Assembly (NCBI GenBank): GCA_003118195.1 | Contig: BEXV01000300.1 | Location: 153,547-176,428, forward strand | Direction of reading: 5' to 3' | Source: Hemicentrotus pulcherrimus | Taxonomy: Eukaryota; Echinodermata; Echinoidea; Camarodonta; Strongylocentrotidae | Length of the DNA: 22,882 bases | Shown here: positions 1-11,492 of the stretch, piece after piece | Numbering within the stretch: position 1 is the first letter of the stretch | Layout: each line of letters begins with the position of its first letter | The notes under the pieces: model-generated | Told to the model about the DNA's origin: nothing | Databases searched by the model: none | The model's input: the letters and a program-made list of their open reading frames with translations, nothing else | Program-made: the position numbers and the translations under genes

Positions 1-124
1 CCCCCCCCCCCCCCATTCTCTCCGTCTCTCCCTCTCTCCCCCTTCCACCTTCCCCCTCCCCTGTATTTCTCTCTCTCTTCCTTTCCATCCCCCCACTCTC
101 TCTCTCCCTATCTCCATCTCTCTA
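1..124. repeat. Pyrimidine-rich low-complexity tract with poly-C start
   Basis: Begins with 14 C residues and continues as imperfect CT/CCT repeat. The left end is cut by the window edge. No coding content. Confidence 0.9.
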
Positions 125-1601
125 GCAATCTATAAGAGCAGTCGATTTCTCATTTCACTCAAATTGCATTGCTCTTCTCATCATTTGATGATGGGATCTA
201 TTCCATGGCCCGACATCTCGTCTAGCACGTAATACCAGATTCACGCAATATCTCTCATAAATCGTTCTAACTTTTCCAAGAACTCTATCATTCCCTCTTT
301 ATGCACCGGGGTATATAATCACAATGCGTTTCAGTCTTTTCCCACTCCATGTATATCTTATTCTTCCACCGTTCTCAGTTACATCTATCCGTCTCCTCGA
401 TACAAGATCATCACTATCCATCTTTCCTCCTAATATCTTACCTTTATATAACCTTATCTCGATTTGAACCCTATACATTCATCACAAAATCATCTAATTC
501 TAGGCTTGGGATAATTCAATATTAAGCTCAATAGGTACATGTTAAAATATTGATATTATCTTTAGCAGGTTCCAACTTTAGGGCTTTGTGATGATTTTGT
601 AATAAAGGTTTAATCTGAACCAACCACATTTATGAAAACAAGATGGTTGGCATCTTTGACAAGTTTTCCAAAAGACAAAGTGATACAAATCAACGCTTTA
701 CATTAAATAAATCAAGTTGAGAAATTCAAATCACTAATCTATTTTTCTTCCAAGTAAATTGTGATATCATGGTAATCAATTTAAGACATCATTGATTTGC
801 CTTGCCTGTTTTGATACCAAATCTACATTATGGACAAAAGTCCATAAACTATTCATGCTCCACGATCAATACCCTTTAAATGAGCACTTTAGGCCTGTTA
901 TCATCAGCTTGAGTTTCCAAATAAACCCGCTTTTTCCAGACTCAGGATATCATCCAGAAGCTCGAAATTGCATCTTCACCAGAATGATACACTCATTAAA
1001 AACTAGCTGGGATGGACGCAAATTAGCCCACTATTACCAAATAGCAAAATATATTTTGAAAATAAGACCAAGATTTCTCAGGATATTTTCTTGACCAGAT
1101 ATCCTGCTAATTGCAACTGCTGGCTAATGAGGACGCAAATTACTTGGTTAATTTGAGATCGGGATAGTTAAAATAGCGGGTTATTTGGCAAACTCGAGTT
1201 GATGAAGACAGGCCTCTTGATAATTTCCAAATATAATAGTTTGCCTCAACCATAGATCTACTCCCTACCTCAACCTTGCGCTATCACAGCCTATCACTCA
1301 ACTAAAAAAGAAAAAAAGAAAGAGTATCAACTGAGGAGACCGCGATAAAATGTACACATTGCACACATAATGTGTCGATGGTAAATCTCTACGCCAAGCA
1401 ACCATAGCATGTGTAATAAGTAATCAATTACAATTAAATTTTGAACGACTGTAGACAGCGTTCGCGTATTAATGGTGGCGTAAAAGGAGGGCGGCAAATC
1501 TGCACCTGTCTGTCAGCAAATTGAAAGCAGGAGGAGATGCATTAAGGTGAAACATTAGCACCAGCATCACGTACTTATCATAACAAATGTACAAATAGAG
1601 A

Positions 1602-1602
<1 letters not shown>
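125..1602. other. AT-rich noncoding DNA (presumed MBNL intron)
   Basis: No supported gene. A 100-codon open frame at 792-1094 shows no recognisable motif. An 8-bp perfect inverted repeat (CAGGATAT and ATATCCTG, 12-nt loop) lies at 1079-1106. Confidence 0.6.
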
Positions 1603-1660
<58 letters not shown>

Positions 1661-1737
1661 AAGGGAGGGGAGGGAGATGGAGATGGAGAGGGAGAGAGAG
1701 ATATTGAGAGAGGGAAGGAGAGATGAAAGTATAAGAT
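1603..1737. repeat. (GA)n microsatellite grading into GGA-rich purine tract
   Basis: An uninterrupted AG dinucleotide run spans about 1603-1654, followed by G runs and GGAGATGGAGAG-type purine sequence. Open frames across it on the minus strand are repeat artefacts. Confidence 0.95.
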
Positions 1738-2306
1738 GGGGGGATTAAGGATGTTTCAAAGAAATACAAGATAGAGAGGTATAAAGAAGAGGTAAATTAT
1801 AGATTAACATTGAGAAGTGGGGAGAGAGAGAGAGCAAAATTCTTCTTTTGTCTCTTTATTTTTCTAACTGTATAATATCATGACAAAATTTGCTATCAAG
1901 TTTGACAATCAGAAAAGTATTTTTAATCAGAATTCTCTGACATTACACTCATTGGATTTTGGAGTGTGTTGCGAATTGGAATGGGAAACAGAGAAATGAC
2001 AGAGAGAAGAAAGGATGAAGAATGAAGAAGACAGGATGAAGGATGAAGAAGAGAGAGGGAAGAGTAGATAAGAAGGGAAAGAAAAACTTGTTATGCTAAT
2101 ATGCTTGGGCAGATGGGTCTGTATTTGCAAGCAAACGGCTTGAAAAGTTGGAGTGTTTACTGACATTATGGAGGAGTCGTTGCAGGGGCAGCCGAATATT
2201 TGATTGCTGTTCAACGTCCAATCTGGCCGGGAATCTAAGAGATATGAAGTGGTCTCAAAGCAAACCAAGCTTGAGGTAAGGTCTGTAATCTGTAATTACA
2301 CATGAC
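1738..2306. other. Purine-rich then mixed noncoding DNA
   Basis: A GAAGA-rich part around 1990-2085 probably descends from microsatellite. The 113-codon minus-strand frame at 2268-1927 is mostly its serine/leucine-rich translation. No gene recognised. Confidence 0.5.
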
Positions 2307-2355
2307 TTTCCTCTCTCTTTCTCTATCTATCTCTCTCTCTCTCTCTCTCTCTCTC
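2307..2355. repeat. (CT)n microsatellite
   Basis: Imperfect CT repeat at its left part (CTTT, CTAT interruptions), then an uninterrupted CT run to 2355. Confidence 0.95.
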
Positions 2356-3512
2356 AGAGCGGGCCGAGAATGCAGAGCTATGCTATTGCAAATATTCATC
2401 TATGATAACCCAAAATTATCTTTCTATTACTTTTGATTTGAGTGCTTATTCCATAAATTTCGAAATATCCATGAATGAAGTTGTAATTTTCAATGATAAT
2501 CATGTTTTTTCATCTACTACCACCCCTGCCCCCATTAAGCTGTCCCAAGTAATACTGTCATTAACACAAATCTTTGTCATAAACTTCGGAGTCTTGGAAT
2601 ATAAAATAATTTGTTTTAAGAAAAGGCACTATGAAAAAATGATTGGTATTAAAATTATGATAACACAATACAGCAGAAAATCTATACAAATCAGAACACT
2701 ATTCATAAGCATTCAAATACATTTGAATTTTTATTCTATTACTTAGCCTTTAACATATATGGCAAAATAACAGATCACTTGAATATTATCTTTAGATAGT
2801 TAACTATCATTTTTTTATATCCACAAATTTTGAATAACCAACAGCAAATGACAAATAGGCAAATGACTTGGATCTCAAGACCTTAGCAATGGAGTCACAA
2901 ATGGAACTTATATTTCGTACTGTCCCATGAATTTCTGCATTGCGATTCCGAAGCATCTTGATTAATAGCAAAGTTCTGTTTATTTGTAATTTTATCAATA
3001 ATTATAGAAGACAAAAAACAAATGTATCATGCAAATAATCTCTTGTTTGATAGCACTGATAGATTCCTTTTACACCATGATAAATGAAAGCTGGAAAATT
3101 CTCTAAGTTGTAGAATACCTTTGTGATTATAAATGGGGTGAAAGATACACTCGATTATGATCAGACCTTGCCCTTCCTTCTTATTCATGGTGCCGTTTTA
3201 TCACCATAATTATTAATCGGATTACTAGCCAATCTATGTTTTCCCTCTTTCTTTGACAAAATTTTGTTCTCGATCTTCCCATTAAGGGTGATTAAGGGAT
3301 GCAGACCCGTGATCATCTTAATCACCATAAGAACGTTAAGTCTGGGTGAAAAATGAAGTTAATTTTGTCATCCTTCTGGTTGTAATAGCGAACAATGAAG
3401 AAGGTTGTGAATAACCAGTTTAGTTGTATTGTCATCCACATCGAGTTCTTTTCAAATATATGTATTGACATATATATATTCTAATATTTTTCTCATACAT
3501 TAGAAACACACA

Positions 3513-3518
<6 letters not shown>
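2356..3518. other. AT-rich noncoding DNA with a 10-bp inverted repeat
   Basis: No gene supported. GGTGATTAAG at 3287-3296 is exactly complementary to CTTAATCACC at 3317-3326, leaving a 20-nt loop. Confidence 0.6.
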
Positions 3519-3548
<30 letters not shown>

Positions 3549-3707
3549 TTCTTCCTCCCTCCCTCTCTCTCTCTCTTGTTTTTCTCTCTATTTCTTCCTC
3601 TCTCCCTCCCTCCCAATCTTTCTCTCTCTTCTCTATCTCCAACACTCTTTCTCTCTCTCTCTCTCTCCCCCTCCCTCTCTTTCTCCACATTCTCTCTCTC
3701 TTCTCTA

Positions 3708-3752
<45 letters not shown>

Positions 3753-3762
3753 CTCCATCTCA
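3519..3762. repeat. Long compound (CT)n microsatellite
   Basis: About 240 bp of CT repeat interrupted by CCCTCC, TTTCT and CTATCTCCA units. The longest clean run is about 3713-3749. Serine/leucine-rich and arginine/glutamate-rich open frames on both strands arise from the repeat. Confidence 0.95.
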
Positions 3763-4781
3763 TAATGCAATTAGCATTCATTTTCCCTATAAGCATCCAT
3801 CTCCTGTGGGTAAATATATGCTAACAATATCAAATGTATCAACACTATACATATTAGAACCAATCAAGTCTAATTCACCTGTTATATACAAAGTGCCTCC
3901 TATACACAAAGCTATAAATACTCCCCTTCCTCTGTTACCTTCACGTATACCAATATACCAATATGAAAGCACGTTTGCAACAATAGCCCTTACAAACCTC
4001 CGCAAAACACAAAGGCCGCACAATAGAAATTGCTCTAAAATGGCAGAAGAGAGCCCTAGGTTTGAGCCACCCCACCCCCGCGATCCACAACCGACTTGCG
4101 CGGCGGAATGACGACAACGTGGTCCTTTCCCAGGCGCTATCGCATGAAGGTCATCACAACAATAGAACAAGGAAAAGGTATAGATACTGTATTATGAGAG
4201 ACACAACGTTTCAATGTCTCCCTCGTTGTTTAACCACTGTCAAGGTCAAACGTTCTTCACATGAATGGTAGACGGAAGTATCTGACCAGCCGAGCCCCTT
4301 TGACCGGTGTCAATTCATATTTACTTATCAACTCTTGCTCTCAATTTACATCCTACATGGGGACTAAAAGGGAAATTTTTCTACAGACCTTTCTTGAATG
4401 GCGTGCTGGTTTCTTTTATATAGCAAACAAAACATATAAATGAATCACTGTCAATACTAACAAACCTTTTGGAAATTGGTTCAACATCGCTATACAGTAT
4501 GCAGCACAATTAAAACTTGCAGAACACGCAAACATGAAGAACTTTTTATTAACAGTAATACCCAACAGTCAATTCAATGGAAATGTAAGGAGATACTTTG
4601 CTTGAGATAATTCCAGACTAAATCCATTAGAAATTATCATTTTTATGAAGAAAAAATAGTATCCAACTGGTTCACTGCAAAATTTACAAGTGGCAAAATT
4701 CACAGGGGCTATGAAATATATTTTGGTGCTATCATATAATTTTGGGTGACATCTCTGTATTGTCTGTTGATTTCAAGAAGA
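3763..4781. other. Noncoding DNA with a small CpG-richer patch
   Basis: Around 4040-4140 the sequence is locally richer in G, C and CpG, and overlapping frames are open on both strands (minus 4170-3787, plus 3806-4111). None carries a recognisable domain. The rest is AT-rich. Confidence 0.5.
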
Positions 4782-4910
4782 GCATTAACTCTTTATTAAA
4801 GTATATGATCTAGCATCCTTCTGGCTAAAAACAGGCAATATTCTACATTTTAGAAAGAGGAGGGCATAACTCAATATTGAAGTATATGATCTAACATCCT
4901 TCTGGCTACA
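4782..4910 (+). repeat. Two-copy direct repeat, 81-bp spacing
   Basis: About 47 bp (starting GCATTAACTC and GCATAACTC, with GTATATGATCT in the middle and CATCCTTCTGGCTA at the end) occurs at 4782-4829 and again at 4864-4910 with a few differences. The core GTATATGATCT is at 4801 and 4882. It is either a local duplication or the remains of a minisatellite. Confidence 0.85.
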
Positions 4911-7447
4911 ATGTATAAAGATTCACACCAACAAAAAGAAAAATTTACTTACCAAATATTGGCAATGTTTGCGGGTCCTAGGTTCCTTCATGTTTTATCA
5001 CTTTAGGCGTGTTCCAAGGGAAGATAAATCTTCCTTCCGATATTCCAAGTTTTATGAGGTCTACTAAAAATGGTGAACTCCTAGCCTAATAGTTTTGGAT
5101 CTATTTAGTCTTGACAGGTTTTTACAGCAATTTCCCAAACTGGAAATGTGTCAGCAGAAAGAAAGTATGATGAGAAATACAGATATTCTTGAAACACTTC
5201 AGCCACACATCAGAGTTAGCATTGTCATTGTTTGTTGCTACAATCCGTCTTATCTTGACAAGATACTACTATCATAATTATGATTTAATTTCAATCATGG
5301 CCTGCCTATCATAAGACAAGAAATCATTATTATTACATAATCATTAATCATAACTTTAGATCAATCGTTTATTCTCTATCATTATCATGGCATGAATTTA
5401 AAAATATAACTAAAAATCAAAACTGATTTCCTCAGAAAAGAGTATGATTTACAGATCTCATGGTTTTTCTATGATGCATTCACATAAACAGACAACATCA
5501 AAGAATATAAATACATGACTAACTTTGCAAACTTAATATTCACAATGTAATATACATGGTGTTATAATGTACATGTACTCCTTCACACAAGAAAATAAAT
5601 ATTCACTGTCTGACTGTTCTATTTCAATTCCTAAGTTGAATACTTAACTGATCAATTTATTTTTAAAGTATAAATAGAGGCAACTATGTGTTGTTCTATT
5701 CGATTAGTTTTTAGTTAAATTTCAAACTCTTATCCGGATGCAAGACAAACTACAGGCACAGTGTGAAGTATAATCTAGTATAAAGGAAAACCGTTGGAAG
5801 CTGCACAAAGTACAAACATCCACTGCCAAGAATTCATAAATGTTTATGGCCTAATTGTCCATTTCCTCTAGAATAGAAACTAAACTTTTCCCAATGGTAC
5901 TTTCAGAAAGGATATTCTACACTCCCTCCTTGTTTTACTTCTCTCTCTCATAATGTAAAACTATACATATTTGCAAAACTAAAACTAGTGCAAGTTTACC
6001 AGGACTACTGTATAAATAGTTTTGCACTCTGTAACATTAAGGCTGAAAATGAATTAGTCATATATTTGAATCATACTGCCTTTTCAAAATAGTTCAATGT
6101 TCATTGACCAACTTGAATATATATTTCATTTAATTTCAGGTGCTAAAAATTATTAAGTTACCCTGCTTCAAGAGTGTGTGTTTTTAGAGTAATTATTATG
6201 TTGATTTTTTTAAATTTGCAATCCTTCTCAGATGAAAGAAAATATATTGGTATAAACACTGGAAAGAAAAATAAATGAAAACATATATATATATAAATAA
6301 ACAATTGATGAAATTCTGAAAGTAAATACACAAGGTGAAATCCGTAGATACCATGAAACAAAAACAGACAAGGCATCAAATATGAATCAACAACATATGC
6401 TGTCGCTCCACCCGGTTTTCTCTCAGTTTCCAAAGCATCTTCTGAATAACACTGGATCAAATGAAACTCTTGATGTGTTATTCCTTAGAAAAGTAACCAA
6501 GAAATCAAAAAATGGGGCTACGAAAGATTTGTTCCCTTCAATATTACTTGATATACTGAGTCCACTTCCAGAATGCCAGTAAGCTCAAAAATAAATCATG
6601 CATAGAGATGCACCAAGCGAGCAAAACACAAATTATTCCAATATCATGCTGAGAACCACACCAAGAAATGGTTTATGTGAAGTCACTTGGACCTCAAATA
6701 TTCTACTGGTGTGGAATCAGATTCTAACCCAACTACCTAAGAATCAGAAGAGTTTCCTGGTTGAGGATTTGCAATCTTATCTACAAAATCTTGGTTTGAT
6801 TTACTGTTAAGCGACACAATAAAACATTAATCCCTAACTTCCTTCATCCACAACACTATATACATCCTGGATCTAATTTTTCCTCTTTCCTATTTGTATA
6901 TCCTCCTAGATTTTGTTTGTCACCCCCAAAAAGAAAATTTGGCACAATGTAGGAGCTATACATCTGACGGAAGTTCGATGTATCAGCTGATGTTTATTGT
7001 TGTGCTCTCATCCCCTGGTCACTCACTTCAATAGGTTGCTTTCATTTTATGTTGATAAATGTAAATCTGATAATAGCCAGGTTCACACGAAAGGCAATAA
7101 ACTTGAGTTTAGCTCGCATTTTGACATTATCTTGTAGTTAAGAGAGTGCCGATGCAATTTTCTCTTTTAAAGTTTGAAACTACAAAAAATCCTACACGGG
7201 GGGTCCTCAATCAAAGTTTCATCCTAGGCAGACACAGGTTTTACCAGATTGTAGCAATGGCTTGCCCAGCTTGTGCCCAGCTTGTCCATATCAACCAGCG
7301 TCATTGTTACACTGTTACAGGTTAAAGTTTAAAACTACTAACTAAGGGTGCCACCTGATCATTGCTATTAGTTTTGCCACATACAAGGATTCATTAAATG
7401 CAATTGCCTATTGAATATTGATGTGCAATCAATTGAATTTTTGGAGG

Positions 7448-7450
<3 letters not shown>
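4911..7450. other. AT-rich intronic DNA, no gene seen
   Basis: Open frames here are short and without motifs. Minor repeats: GCCCAGCTTGT occurs twice in tandem near 7264-7286, and TTAAAGTTTRAAACTAC recurs at about 7168 and 7322. An AT dinucleotide run lies near 6282-6296. Confidence 0.6.
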
Positions 7451-7495
<45 letters not shown>

Positions 7496-7521
7496 TCCCC
7501 TCCCCCTCTCTCTCTTTCTCT
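7451..7521. repeat. (CT)n microsatellite
   Basis: Clean CT run to about 7490, then CCCTCCCCTCC and further CT repeat. It produces a spurious serine/leucine frame. Confidence 0.95.
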
Positions 7522-7640
7522 ATTGTCACGATTGATCCCCTTTGTTTGCATGTATTAATTATTTCAAGTTTATTTTTTCAGAATCTAGGGTAGCATTGGA
7601 CCATCTAATGCATAGTGTATACATGCCATACACAAAAGAT

Positions 7641-7662
7641 GTTGTGGTCTAGTAGTGGTTAT
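7641..7662 (+). mobile_element. Isolated tRNA-like SINE head (A-box region)
   Basis: GTTGTGGTCTAGTAGTGGTT resembles the A-box head GTTGTGGTCCAGTGGATAAG of the SINE at 15098. The matching B-box half is missing here but resumes at 8121, so this may be the 5' piece of an interrupted SINE. Confidence 0.4.
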
Positions 7663-8120
7663 GTAGGGGCGCGTTTATCTAGGCTTGCCACTAGATATAC
7701 ATATCGAACCCCACTATCGAACCCCACTATACGATCGTGATTCGCGGGATGTCGCGTTTATCGACTCTTCACGATTCACAATAAAGGCCTTGTCTCTTCG
7801 CAGCTGCTCAGCACCGTTTAACCCGGAAAGCAGACAGTTTCTCGGAGGTCAAATACACACACATGCTTACACAGCACATGGCGCCCACTAGCGTGGGAGG
7901 TCCGATTTGTATGTGAGGTACAAAACAGCTTTGCGTTTATCGAGCTCTCAGAAACATGATTCTGGCTGTATGTCACATTCAAAACGCACCTTTTTGCGTC
8001 TTTAGATATGCCCATATCTTAAGACGTTTGAAAAAGGCTTTGCATTTATCTACAGCTAAATTTACCAGAAAGACGTTTGAGAAACCTGATTCTAGCCAAA
8101 AATTTCCTAGAAAAAAACAA
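7663..8120. mobile_element. Unclassified repeat-like insertion between two SINE pieces
   Basis: This segment is richer in CpG than its flanks. It holds four related motifs of the form (G)CRTTTATC: GCGTTTATC at about 7671, 7754 and 7933, and GCATTTATC at 8042. It has a 13-bp tandem (ATCGAACCCCACT twice, 7703-7728). It also has diverged internal direct repeats: GCTTTGCGTTTATC at 7928 and GCTTTGCATTTATC at 8037, AGAAACATGATTCTGGC at 7950 and AGAAACCTGATTCTAGC at 8080, and AGACGTTTGA at 8022 and 8071. No transposase and no clear terminal inverted repeats were seen. The borders are set only by the SINE similarity on each side. Confidence 0.4.
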
Positions 8121-8290
8121 CCTAAGTCTCCAGACAGTGAACCACAAGGTACAAGGTTTGAAACCCTGCCCAACTCACTGACATCCTATGGCAAGACAAA
8201 TCAAATCCACAATTGCTACTAAACCATCGTCAGGTAATAAACGGGTACCTGACAATTTGCTGAGGTAACAGTGATTCAAAGAGCCAAAGA
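8121..8290 (+). mobile_element. tRNA-derived SINE relic, B-box and body
   Basis: Starting at 8121, AAGTCTCCAGACAGTGAACC parallels AAGACTTCGGACTGTGAACC of the SINE at 15098. A B-box-like GGTTTGAAACCC follows at 8155-8166. The body then shares CCTATGGCAAGACA, TTGCTAC and GGTAATAAACGGGTACCTGACA with that SINE (CCTTTGGTAAGACA, CTGCCAC, GGTAAATGGTATGACA). An 8-bp hairpin (GTCAGGTA/TACCTGAC) lies at 8229-8253. The 3' end is approximate. Confidence 0.65.
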
Positions 8291-10128
8291 AAGAACAGCA
8301 TTGATGCTGATAAGGCTTCCCTGGGTAAACAAATTATTATATTACATTCCATTCCTTTTATTACCAGGTACTAATATCATATATTTTGTTGTATGCAAAT
8401 TATGTCCTCAGGGCAAGGTAGGCGTAAGGTACAGGTATCTCTTGGGATTTCTGATCACTTTCTATTTTTCTCTTTTGAATCTGACTATCACCCAGGATAC
8501 GCATGAATTATCATAACTTTTGTCAGATTTCTGCAGATGTATACTAAATATACAGTAATCCTGCAACAGCTCACTCCGATTTCATTTAGACATCTAACCA
8601 TTGTAAAACCTCTAGATACTGAAAATCTACAACCTATACCAATTAGCATTTTGCTTTCTTTGAAAATGAAGGGGGAAAAAACGGCTTCCTTTTTGTTTAA
8701 ATGTTCCACCAGAATAGTCATGATACAAACTATGTGCATGTTGTTGCACACAGAAAAAACAATATTTTGGAGATACCATACCATGGTTCTAAGCCAAGCC
8801 GTCCACCTCTCAACTCTACCTCTTTGCACACAAACATCCGTTGTGCAGTCTCGCTCTTGCCGATTGCACCGTCACCAGATCTAAGGGTATACTTCTCCTG
8901 ATAGATAGGCTCTCTAGCTATCTCCGTTTTCAGGAAATATGGAGGGTTTTATTTCCATATCATATCGGCAGGAAACCGCCTAGAATTCAGAGTGCTTCCT
9001 GGTTTTTTGATAATTCGCATCAAATTTCTAGATTGTGTCATAAATATTTGTCCTCACCACATGATGGAGGTTCTCACCATGATGGATGATAACAATATCA
9101 GAGGAGAGGTTCTATGACCTTGTTCATCTGTCGAGAAGCAGAAGGGTATCTCCTCATTTGCTTTTACAAAGAGTTAAGGCCCTTCTGGCTCTGAAGAATG
9201 GAAGACATGCAAGTGTTGAAATTGCTTCAAACATTCTTTAGGTCAAGTTTTTTTCCATTCACATTTCAAGTAATTCAGTTCAAATTAGATTCTAACTAGG
9301 GATAAAAGCCTTTATTTCTTTTGATATACATGTAAATAACATGCTAGGGGTCTCAATGTTGGGAAATACAGCCACAAAAATATGGTTGCACGTAACTGAA
9401 ATTCTGATGTTGTCCTGGATCACTAAAACTTTCATGCTCTGAAATAGTTTTTGTAAATCTAATACTTTCACAAACACATTGTAAGTGGTCTGCATACTTC
9501 CTCTATTAAAGTAGGTATCGGGTGGTTTATATTTTCGATATACGCCTTTTTTATGTTGTTCTTGAGAATATGTGTAAGTCTTGATGTTCACTTCAAACAA
9601 TTCACAGAAATGGTTTTTAAAGTAATCAGGAAATTCAGAGCAAACCAAGTTTAGTTTGTCTTATGACCTTTCACAGTTAATTTGAAATTAGAATGAATCT
9701 TGACATTGATGTGTATAAACAGGATTACATACATTTCAATACATGGGTTTCATTGTGTACTTTGTACCGACAGATAAAATCATATGCCATTATGTGATCA
9801 TTAAGAGTAATCAAAATTAACAACCCAATCTGGTGAAAGATTTCATGGGAAAAGCAGTATGGTTTGCTATGCTGTTTGCTGTCATAAAAACACAACTAAG
9901 ATTTAAAAAGTAGACAATACATTGATGGGAACATAAACGATATGCTTTGACAAATAACTGAAACTCTTATTACTACTCATAACCATATGCATATCATATA
10001 GAGTCATGGAACATAACCTTGAGAGGGAACATTAAAAAATGCTCTAAAAACGAGGATCGAAAACTTGAATGTGAGATCAATCATAAGTTGCCAACTTGCC
10101 TCATTTTCTTTCCTCACTGCACAAAGAA
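8291..10128. other. Noncoding DNA, no gene supported
   Basis: Overlapping open frames on both strands at 8488-8884 and a 118-codon minus-strand frame at 9648-9292 were read. None shows a known motif, and frames of this length are expected by chance in this much DNA. Presumed intron. Confidence 0.5.
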
Positions 10129-10200
10129 TTAAACATCAGCCGCTGCAGACTCAATTTCAGTAGGATTAAGTTCTTCGCGGCTATGCTTTCCGGAAGACAT
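10129..10200 (-). other. Small 23-codon open frame of unknown status
   Basis: From an ATG at 10200 (context CAAAAATGT, A at -3) the minus strand reads MSSGKHSREELNPTE and eight further residues, then TAA at 10131-10129. The surrounding 10130-10280 is richer in CpG than the AT-rich neighbourhood. The product looks like an ordinary soluble N-terminus, but I do not recognise it. It could be a retroposed fragment, an alternative first exon, a microprotein or chance. A possible donor (GCA/GTGAGG) lies just after the stop at about 10117. Confidence 0.2.
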
Positions 10201-11329
10201 TTTTGACGTACTCGTTCCTGCTCCCTAACCGATCACATCCGTACTGTACCCATAACCGGGCTGACAGACGAAGATTAGCGTTAGAGACGATTTTAATCCA
10301 TGAATGATGAGGTATCGTATTTCTCTTCTGACTCTAGTGTCAAACCCCTAAAATACAAGATCTCTCTACAAGGGCCTTTTTTTAATACTGCTTCATACAG
10401 GCTTAATACTGGATATCTGAAGTAGCTGGAAATTCAAGGCATGTTTGTAGGAAGAGGGGGAAAAAATAAGTCAGAGTGCCAATGTTATGAATCTCTTGCT
10501 TTACTTTCTTGTTTTGCAAAGATCTATGAATTGTGATGAGTGAAAACTGTGCAACTTGGAAGCTCTTTCTAAACAATTGTCAGTCTTTGCCATCAAATGA
10601 ATGGTGCTTAGCTATATATTTTTTTTTGGTTTTGAAAAGAATGGATGTAAATTTCTTTTCCCAACAATAATTGGTTGATATTTTAAAAGAAAATCTTCAT
10701 GGAAATATACAATTTTTTTAGTGGGGGAGAAGCGCTCATTTTTTGTCCCCATCTTACTTACAGTAACTTCTACTTTCAAGGGATTCATTACAAAATGTTA
10801 AACAAAGCTCGTAATAATTTAATTGTGCTTTAATTCTCATTCATATTGAATTTAGCAACTAAACAGTTATGTATTTCATGTTTCTTTATCACACATTGGC
10901 ATCTTTCACTCATAAAATCACACTGTCGGTTCTTTTCATCCAAGTTTAATCGATCAAATTTTAAATTTTTGTTTGAGTGATGTAGCCCCATTAGAAGAGC
11001 AGTGGGAATTCCTGGAGACCCTGTGTAATATAATCGGAGTATTTTCAAAGGTTCAGGTCCATTAAGTGAAACCTTAGACCCATTAACTGATAATCATTGT
11101 CAGATCATCCTGCTTGATACATTGGCTCACCACTTGACACCTGTTTACTTAGTCTTTTAAAGGAACTCATCATTTCTTGTGACAAAACTGTTTTGCTTTT
11201 ACACCAATGATGAGATTTATTCTGTTTTTGTACTACTCATATTGCTATCACACTATGACCAAGAAGTTACCTTGCTATGACAAAGGCTTTGAAAATCATT
11301 ACCCATGCTGTAGCTCCAGCATCGATGGC
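10201..11329. other. AT-rich intronic DNA, no gene seen
   Basis: Apart from the CpG-richer part up to about 10280, the sequence is AT-rich with homopolymer T runs near 10378 and 10618. No motif-bearing frames were found. Confidence 0.55.
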
Positions 11330-11492
11330 AAGCAGTGTATTCAAGAAATAAACACGTCCACATATCCTCTCACTACACCTGGGTCAATAGTAGCTAATTT
11401 ACACTAATGTCTTGCTAAAGGGCATTAGTGTCACGCCAGAGCTTGATGAACCCATGACATTCCCATCCACATTCAAATGTGCCACTTGGCAC
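11330..11492 (-). mobile_element. tRNA-derived SINE relic, minus strand
   Basis: Read on the minus strand, TGCCAAGTGGCAC (from 11491) is an A-box-like head and GGGTTCATCAAGC (about 11454-11442) a B-box-like segment with a small insertion. The 49-nt core at 11424-11376 aligns without gaps to 15172-15220 of the plus-strand SINE, with 35 identical positions by hand count. A 9-bp perfect inverted repeat (ACACTAATG/CATTAGTGT, 11401-11431) lies within this core. The tail end is approximate. Confidence 0.65.

Noticed and set aside
2095..2130. CKY-like codons on the minus strand that could mark MBNL finger 2
   Set aside because: The downstream residues (RPIC) do not match the CX3H pattern and no GRC start or splice acceptor precedes them.
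3493..3824. Arginine/glutamate-rich and serine/leucine-rich frames on both strands
   Set aside because: They arise wholly from the compound CT microsatellite.
3787..4170. 127-codon minus-strand open frame
   Set aside because: Overlaps open frames on the other strand, has no recognised motif and begins in no convincing context; best explained by chance in a locally GC-richer patch.
9292..9648. 118-codon minus-strand open frame
   Set aside because: No motif, AT-driven composition; one frame of this size is expected by chance in 22.9 kb read six ways.
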